Source: Nocardia spumae | Lineage (GTDB): Bacteria; Actinomycetota; Actinomycetes; Mycobacteriales; Mycobacteriaceae | DNA length: 64,000 bases | NCBI RefSeq assembly: GCF_020733635.1 | Contig: NZ_JAJFZL010000001.1 | Location: forward strand, 6,572,001 to 6,636,000 | Direction of reading: 5' to 3' | Shown here: positions 59,823-64,000 of the stretch, piece by piece | Layout of the letters: the number at the start of each line of letters is the position of its first letter | How positions within the stretch are numbered: the first letter of the stretch is position 1 | Translations under genes and position numbers: made by a program | Notes under the pieces: model-generated | Told to the model about the DNA's origin: nothing | Seen by the model: only the letters and a program-made list of their open reading frames with translations | The model's database searches: none

Positions 59823-61070
59823 TCAGCGCGCTTCGCGGGGCAGGCCGAGCACGCGTTCGGAGATGATGTTGCGCTGCACCTCGTTCGAACCGCCGTAGAT
59901 GGTGTCGGCCCGGGTGAACAGGTACAGGCGCTGCCACTGGTTCAGGTCGTCGGCCGGATGCGGGTCGAGGGCGGAGCCGCCGTCGAGATCGCGCGCGAGC
60001 AATCCTTCCGCGCCGAGGACGTCCATGGCCAGTTCGCCGAGGCCGCGATGCCAGTTGGCCCACAACAGTTTCGAGACCGACGCCTGGCCGGCGGCGGTGC
60101 GGGCGTCGACGTTCTCGTGCGCCGATTCCAGTGTGCGCAGGGCGTGGGCGCGCAGCACTCGCAGTCCGACCCACGCCTGATCGACGCGATCGGCCAGTAC
60201 CGGATCGTCGAGGGCGCCATTGGCTTTCGCCACGGCCTCCAGATTCGACAGCTCGCGCGCGAAACGGATCTGCTGGCCCACTGTGGAGATGCCGCGTTCG
60301 AAGGTCAGCGTGCCCATCGCGACCCGCCAGCCCGCACCGGGCTCGCCGACCACCAGATCGGCGGCGGTGCGGGCGTTGTCGAAGAAGACCTCGTTGAACT
60401 CGGCGGTGCCGGTCAGCTGGATGATCGGCCGCACCTCGACGCCGGGCTGCTTCATCGGCACCAGCAGATAGGACAGGCCGTGGTGGCGGGAGGAACCGGG
60501 TTCGGTGCGAGCGATGACGAAGCACCAGTCCGACAGATGGGCCAGTGAGGTCCAGATCTTCTGGCCGTTGATCGACCATTCGTCTCCGTCGAGCCGGGCG
60601 GTGGTCGACACATTCGCCAGATCCGAACCGGCCCCGGGCTCCGAGTAACCCTGACACCATAGTTCGGTGACCGAGCGGATGCCGGGCAGGAAGCGCTGCT
60701 TCTGCTCCTCGGTGCCGAAGGCCAGCAGGGTCGGGCCGAGCAGTTCCTCCCCCAGGTGCGAGACCCGTGCCGGGGCGTCGGCGCCCGCGTACTCCTCGTG
60801 GAAGATCACCTGCTGGCGCAGGGTCGCGGCGCGGCCGCCGTATTCCACCGGCCAGCCCAGACAGGTGAATCCGGCCGCCGCGAGGTGGCGGTCCCACTCC
60901 AGCCGCTCGTCGAATGCCTCGTGCTCACTTCCGGGTCCGCCGAGCCCGCGCAACTCACGGAACTGTCCGTTCAGGTTCTCGGCCAGCCATTCGCGCACTT
61001 CGGCACGGAATTCCTGGTCGGCCGAGGCATCCGCGCCGGCGGCGGAATCGGGGGTCTGGATCGCACTCAC
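59823..61070 (-). CDS. fadE30: acyl-CoA dehydrogenase FadE30 (Rv3560c-like)
   Basis: A 415-residue acyl-CoA dehydrogenase (EFRAEVREWLAENLNGQF; YSEPGAGSDLANVSTTA; INGQKIWTSLAH; YGGSNEVQRNIISERVLGLP). FadE30 acts early in HIP-CoA breakdown, introducing a double bond in the propionyl side chain. The GTG at 61070 gives the N-terminus MSAIQTPDSA. A KstR2-type box at 61087-61100 lies 16 bases upstream, shared with the divergent fadD3. Confidence 0.9.
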   Translation of the reverse strand: MSAIQTPDSAAGADASADQEFRAEVREWLAENLNGQFRELRGLGGPGSEHEAFDERLEWDRHLAAAGFTCLGWPVEYGGRAATLRQQVIFHEEYAGADAPARVSHLGEELLGPTLLAFGTEEQKQRFLPGIRSVTELWCQGYSEPGAGSDLANVSTTARLDGDEWSINGQKIWTSLAHLSDWCFVIARTEPGSSRHHGLSYLLVPMKQPGVEVRPIIQLTGTAEFNEVFFDNARTAADLVVGEPGAGWRVAMGTLTFERGISTVGQQIRFARELSNLEAVAKANGALDDPVLADRVDQAWVGLRVLRAHALRTLESAHENVDARTAAGQASVSKLLWANWHRGLGELAMDVLGAEGLLARDLDGGSALDPHPADDLNQWQRLYLFTRADTIYGGSNEVQRNIISERVLGLPREAR

Positions 61071-61086
61071 TCCGGTAGAGTAACCT

Positions 61087-61100
61087 ACCAAGCACTTGCT
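61087..61100. promoter_or_regulatory. KstR2-type operator between fadE30 and fadD3
   Basis: ACCAAGCACTTGCT is identical to the box at 40437-40450 and matches AnCAAGnnCTTGnT fully. It controls both divergent units. Confidence 0.88.
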
Positions 61101-61184
61101 TTGTAGGGCCGGTGAGCTCTGCGGAGCAGAACCCGCGGACCCGGGTCTCCCGGAGAACTGCCTTGTAGACCGATCGAGGACGAC

Positions 61185-62735
61185 GTGACAACCCCTGTGC
61201 AGACCACCCCTCTCGCCCTGCACGAAGCCGCGCGCATCCACGGCGACGCGCCCGCGCTCAGCGACGGCGAGGTGCACCTGAGCTGGGTGCAACTACTCGA
61301 CGAGGTGCGGCAGACCGCCGGGGCGCTGATGGCACGCGGTGTCGAACGCGGCGATCGCATCGCCATCTGGGCGCCCAATACCTGGCATTGGGTCGTGGCC
61401 GCACTGGCCACGCATTACACCGGCGCCGCGATGGTGCCGCTGAACACCCGCTACGTCGCCGCCGAGGCCGCCGATGTGATCGCCCGGGTGAACGCCAAGG
61501 CGCTGTTCATCGCCGACCCCTTCCTGGGCCGGCAGCGGCTCGCCGAACTGCGCGCCGCGGCACCGGATCTGGCGGTCGACACCGTGATCGTCATACCGGC
61601 CGAGAGCGCGGGCACCCATTACGACGACGCCATCGCGTGGTCGCGGTTGCCGGAGCTGGCCGCGACGGTCCCGGCCGAGCAGATCCTCGCCCGCGCCGAG
61701 GCGGTCGAGCCGGCCGATATCTCGGACATCCTGTTCACCTCCGGCACCACCGGCCGCAGCAAGGGCACGCTGGTCGCCCATCGGCAGGCTCTCGACGTGG
61801 TGCGAGGCTGGGTGGAGCGGTCCACCCTCGACAGCTCCGACCGCTATCTGGTGATCCCGCCGTTCTTCCACAACTTCGGATACAAGGCGGCCATCCTGGC
61901 CTGCCTGGTCACCGGCGCGACCATCGTCCCGCAGGCGACCTTCGACGTGCCGCAGACGATGCGGATGGTGCAGGACCAGTCCATCACGGTCCTCACCGGC
62001 CCGCCGACGATCTATCAGACCATCCTGGAACATCCGGCCCGCGCGGATTTCGACCTGAGCAGTCTGCGGGTCGCGGTCACCGGCGCGGCGACCGTGCCGG
62101 TGGTGCTGGTCGAAAGAATGCGCAGCGAACTGGAATTCGAGGTCGTGGTCACCGCCTACGGGCTCTCGGAATCCTCCGGCTTCGGCACCATGTGCCTGCC
62201 CGACGACGATCCGGAGACCATCGCCAACACCTCCGGCGCCGCCATGGCCGGATTCGAGCTGCGCATCGGCGATCACGGCGAGGTGCTGCTGCGCGGGCCG
62301 AACGTGATGGTCGGCTATCTCGACGATCCCGAGGCCACCGCCAAGGCCATCGACACCGAGGGCTGGCTGCACACCGGCGATGTCGGAATCCTCGACGAGC
62401 GTGGCTATCTCAAGATCACCGACCGGCTCAAGGACATGTACATCTCCGGCGGATTCAACGTGTACCCGGCCGAGATCGAACAGACCCTCGCGCGGCTGGA
62501 CGGAGTCGCCGAATCCGCGGTGATCGGCGTGCCCGACGAACGGATGGGCGAGGTCGGCAAGGTCTACATCGTGCGCAGGTCGGGTACCGAGATCAGCGCC
62601 GACGACGTGATCGCCTACGCGAAGCGGACACTGGCCAACTTCAAGGTGCCGCGGTTCGTGGAATTCCGGGACCGGTTGCCCTACAGCGCCGCCGGAAAGG
62701 TACTCAAGCGGCAATTACGTGAGGAGATTTCGTGA
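61185..62735 (+). CDS. fadD3: HIP-CoA ligase FadD3
   Basis: A 516-residue adenylate-forming ligase. The P-loop is LFTSGTTGRSKGTLV at about 183-197. AYGLSESSGFG, GWLHTGDVGILDERGYLKITDR and SGGFNVYPAEIE follow, with the catalytic lysine in SAAGKVLKRQLREE. FadD3 (Rv3561) activates HIP, the bicyclic steroid remnant, with CoA, and its product is the KstR2 inducer. GTG 61185 follows CGAGGA. It overlaps the next gene (GTGA). Confidence 0.92.
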   Translation: MTTPVQTTPLALHEAARIHGDAPALSDGEVHLSWVQLLDEVRQTAGALMARGVERGDRIAIWAPNTWHWVVAALATHYTGAAMVPLNTRYVAAEAADVIARVNAKALFIADPFLGRQRLAELRAAAPDLAVDTVIVIPAESAGTHYDDAIAWSRLPELAATVPAEQILARAEAVEPADISDILFTSGTTGRSKGTLVAHRQALDVVRGWVERSTLDSSDRYLVIPPFFHNFGYKAAILACLVTGATIVPQATFDVPQTMRMVQDQSITVLTGPPTIYQTILEHPARADFDLSSLRVAVTGAATVPVVLVERMRSELEFEVVVTAYGLSESSGFGTMCLPDDDPETIANTSGAAMAGFELRIGDHGEVLLRGPNVMVGYLDDPEATAKAIDTEGWLHTGDVGILDERGYLKITDRLKDMYISGGFNVYPAEIEQTLARLDGVAESAVIGVPDERMGEVGKVYIVRRSGTEISADDVIAYAKRTLANFKVPRFVEFRDRLPYSAAGKVLKRQLREEIS

Positions 62736-63703
62736 CCACAGATGCCGGCGCCCCGGGCCCGATTCCGGACGAGGGTGAGGTCGTCACCTATGAGCGGCGC
62801 GGTCCGGTCGCCATCGTCACGATGAACCGGCCGGACTATCGCAACGCGCAGAACTCGGTCATGACCTACGCCCTCGACGCCGCCTTCGAGCGGGCGGTCG
62901 CCGACGCCGAGGTCAAGGTGATCATCCTGGCGGGCAACGGAAAACATTTCAGCGCCGGTCACGATATCGGCACTCCGGGACGCGACCACCACATCAGCTA
63001 CGACAACAAGGCCGCGCTGTGGTGGGACCACGTCGACCGGCCCGGCGGCGATCAGCGCTACGCCCGCGAGCTCGAGGTCTACCTCGGCATGTGCCGCCGG
63101 TGGCGCGAGCTGCCCAAGCCGACCATCGCGATGGTGCAGGGCGCCTGCATCGCGGGCGCGATGATGCTGGCCTGGGTCTGCGACATGATCGTCGCCTCCG
63201 AGGACGCCTTCTTCTCCGATCCGGTGGTGCGCATGGGCATTCCGGGTGTGGAGTACTTCGCGCACCCGTGGGTGCTGGGGCCGCGCCGGGCCAAGGAGGT
63301 GCTGTACACGGGTGACCGCTTCAGCGCCGAGCAGGCCTACGAATGGAGCATGGTCAACCGGGTCGTGCCGCGCGCGGAACTGGAGTCGCACACGCTGGAG
63401 CTGGCCGAGAAGATCTCCGCCATGCCGCAATTCGGGCTGGCGCTGACCAAGAAGGCCGTCAACCAGTGCGAGGACCTGATGGGTATGCGCGCCGGGATGG
63501 ACTCGGTCTTCGGACTGCACCACTTCGCGCACGCCCACAATGCCGAGGTGGGCACCGATTCGCTCGGCGGGATGAACGCCAAGTCGATGAAGGCCACCGC
63601 CACAGCGTCCGATGGCGGCGGTCGAGGGCCCTCCGTGGCGACGCCGGCCGCCGCCTCCGGGCCCGACTCGTCCACCGCTCCCGCAGAACAGAACGGTAAG
63701 TAG
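62732..63703 (+). CDS. enoyl-CoA hydratase/isomerase family protein
   Basis: A 323-residue crotonase-family enzyme, longer than usual. It has MNRPDYRNAQNSVMTYALDA near 31, FSAGHDIGTPGR as first oxyanion segment near 73, and QGACIAGAMMLAWVCDMIVA as the second. The last 40 residues are a Ser/Ala/Gly-rich tail (MKATATASDGGG...) that looks disordered. It lies between fadD3 and fadE31, which are adjacent in M. tuberculosis, so it is an extra member of the operon. It probably hydrates an enoyl-CoA in HIP breakdown; this is inferred from position. The start overlaps fadD3 (GTGA). Confidence 0.86.
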   Translation: MTTDAGAPGPIPDEGEVVTYERRGPVAIVTMNRPDYRNAQNSVMTYALDAAFERAVADAEVKVIILAGNGKHFSAGHDIGTPGRDHHISYDNKAALWWDHVDRPGGDQRYARELEVYLGMCRRWRELPKPTIAMVQGACIAGAMMLAWVCDMIVASEDAFFSDPVVRMGIPGVEYFAHPWVLGPRRAKEVLYTGDRFSAEQAYEWSMVNRVVPRAELESHTLELAEKISAMPQFGLALTKKAVNQCEDLMGMRAGMDSVFGLHHFAHAHNAEVGTDSLGGMNAKSMKATATASDGGGRGPSVATPAAASGPDSSTAPAEQNGK

Positions 63704-64000
63704 ATGGATCTCGCACTCGATTCGACCGCACAGCAATTCCAGCTCGAGGTCCGGGAATTCCTGCGCGCCAACGTGCCCGCCGAACCCCTGCCGTCGATGG
63801 ACACCCGCGAGGGCTTCGAGGCCCATCGCGCCTGGGAACACACCCTCGCCGGCGCGCGGCTGTCGGTGGTGTCCTGGCAGCGCGAATACGGCGGCCGCGA
63901 CGCGTCCCTGCTGGAATGGGTGCTCTTCGAGGAGGAGTACTACGCGGCGGGCGCACCCGGCCGGGTGAGCCAGAACGGAATCTTCCTGCTGGCGCCGACC
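63704..64000 (+). CDS. fadE31: acyl-CoA dehydrogenase FadE31, N-terminal part
   Basis: The gene runs off the window; 99 codons are visible. The ATG at 63704 directly follows the TAG of the hydratase gene. The visible part (MDLALDSTAQQFQLEVREFL; VVSWQREYGGRDASLLEWVL; FEEEYYAAGAPGRVSQNG) is the N-terminal helical domain of an acyl-CoA dehydrogenase. The position after fadD3 fits FadE31 (Rv3562), a KstR2-regulated dehydrogenase of the HIP pathway. Confidence 0.85.
   Translation, partial: MDLALDSTAQQFQLEVREFLRANVPAEPLPSMDTREGFEAHRAWEHTLAGARLSVVSWQREYGGRDASLLEWVLFEEEYYAAGAPGRVSQNGIFLLAPT

Overview
The window is high-GC, densely packed DNA with many GTG starts and 1-4 base gene overlaps. It is almost certainly chromosomal DNA of a Mycobacteriales actinomycete, most likely Nocardia or a close relative. 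Its backbone follows the Mycobacterium tuberculosis cholesterol region (about Rv3489 to Rv3562) gene for gene over long stretches. All assignments come from protein motifs, gene order and operator sequences read by eye; no database search was run.

Layout. 0-2.2 kb: a small conserved gene, trehalose-6-phosphate synthase otsA, then a gene-poor gap with a 26-bp tandem repeat. 2.2-12.5 kb (minus strand): a full mce4 steroid-import operon, yrbE4A-yrbE4B-mce4A-F-mam4A-mam4B. 12.7-16.4 kb: hsd4A, ferredoxin fdxD, and the acyl-CoA dehydrogenase pair fadE26/fadE27. 16.5-23.3 kb: an accessory block (P-loop kinase, VOC protein, two alpha/beta hydrolases, LysR regulator, MFS exporter with two CsoR-type palindromes, a 47-residue membrane protein, an ECF sigma factor with SnoaL tail). 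23.5-34.4 kb: return to side-chain degradation (fadD19, a second ligase, F420-type oxidoreductase, DUF35 protein, ltp4, ltp3, NTF2-like protein, cyp125, fadA5). 34.8-38.4 kb: an EspR-like DNA-binding protein facing a three-gene set of secreted repeat protein, ImmA/IrrE peptidase and multi-pass membrane protein. 38.7-44 kb: first part of the ring C/D (HIP) pathway (two SDRs, echA20, ipdA, ipdB, ipdC). 44-54.3 kb: an inserted TetR-controlled catabolic cluster. 54.8-56.1 kb: a secreted lipase. 56.2-64 kb: the rest of the HIP pathway (fadA6, kstR2, ipdF, fadE30, fadD3, an enoyl-CoA hydratase, and the start of fadE31).

Regulation can be read from the DNA. Nine sites fitting TnnAACnnGTTnnA (KstR type) lie before the import and side-chain genes. 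Three sites fitting AnCAAGnnCTTGnT (KstR2 type) lie before the HIP genes and kstR2. An identical 14-bp near-palindrome, TGACAGTCATGTCA, occurs before the tetR/VOC divergent pair at 45.4 kb and before the cyclase/ligase operon at 54.3 kb, and so defines a third regulon nested inside the KstR2 one.

The best candidates for something undescribed are three. The first is the 34.8-38.4 kb module. The second is the TetR cluster, where an aminoglycoside-phosphotransferase-type kinase with an extra C-terminal domain is coupled to an ACAD10/11-like dehydrogenase, suggesting 4-hydroxyacyl-CoA chemistry. The third is a 24-codon reading frame joined by ATGA overlaps at both ends between mce4F and mam4A.
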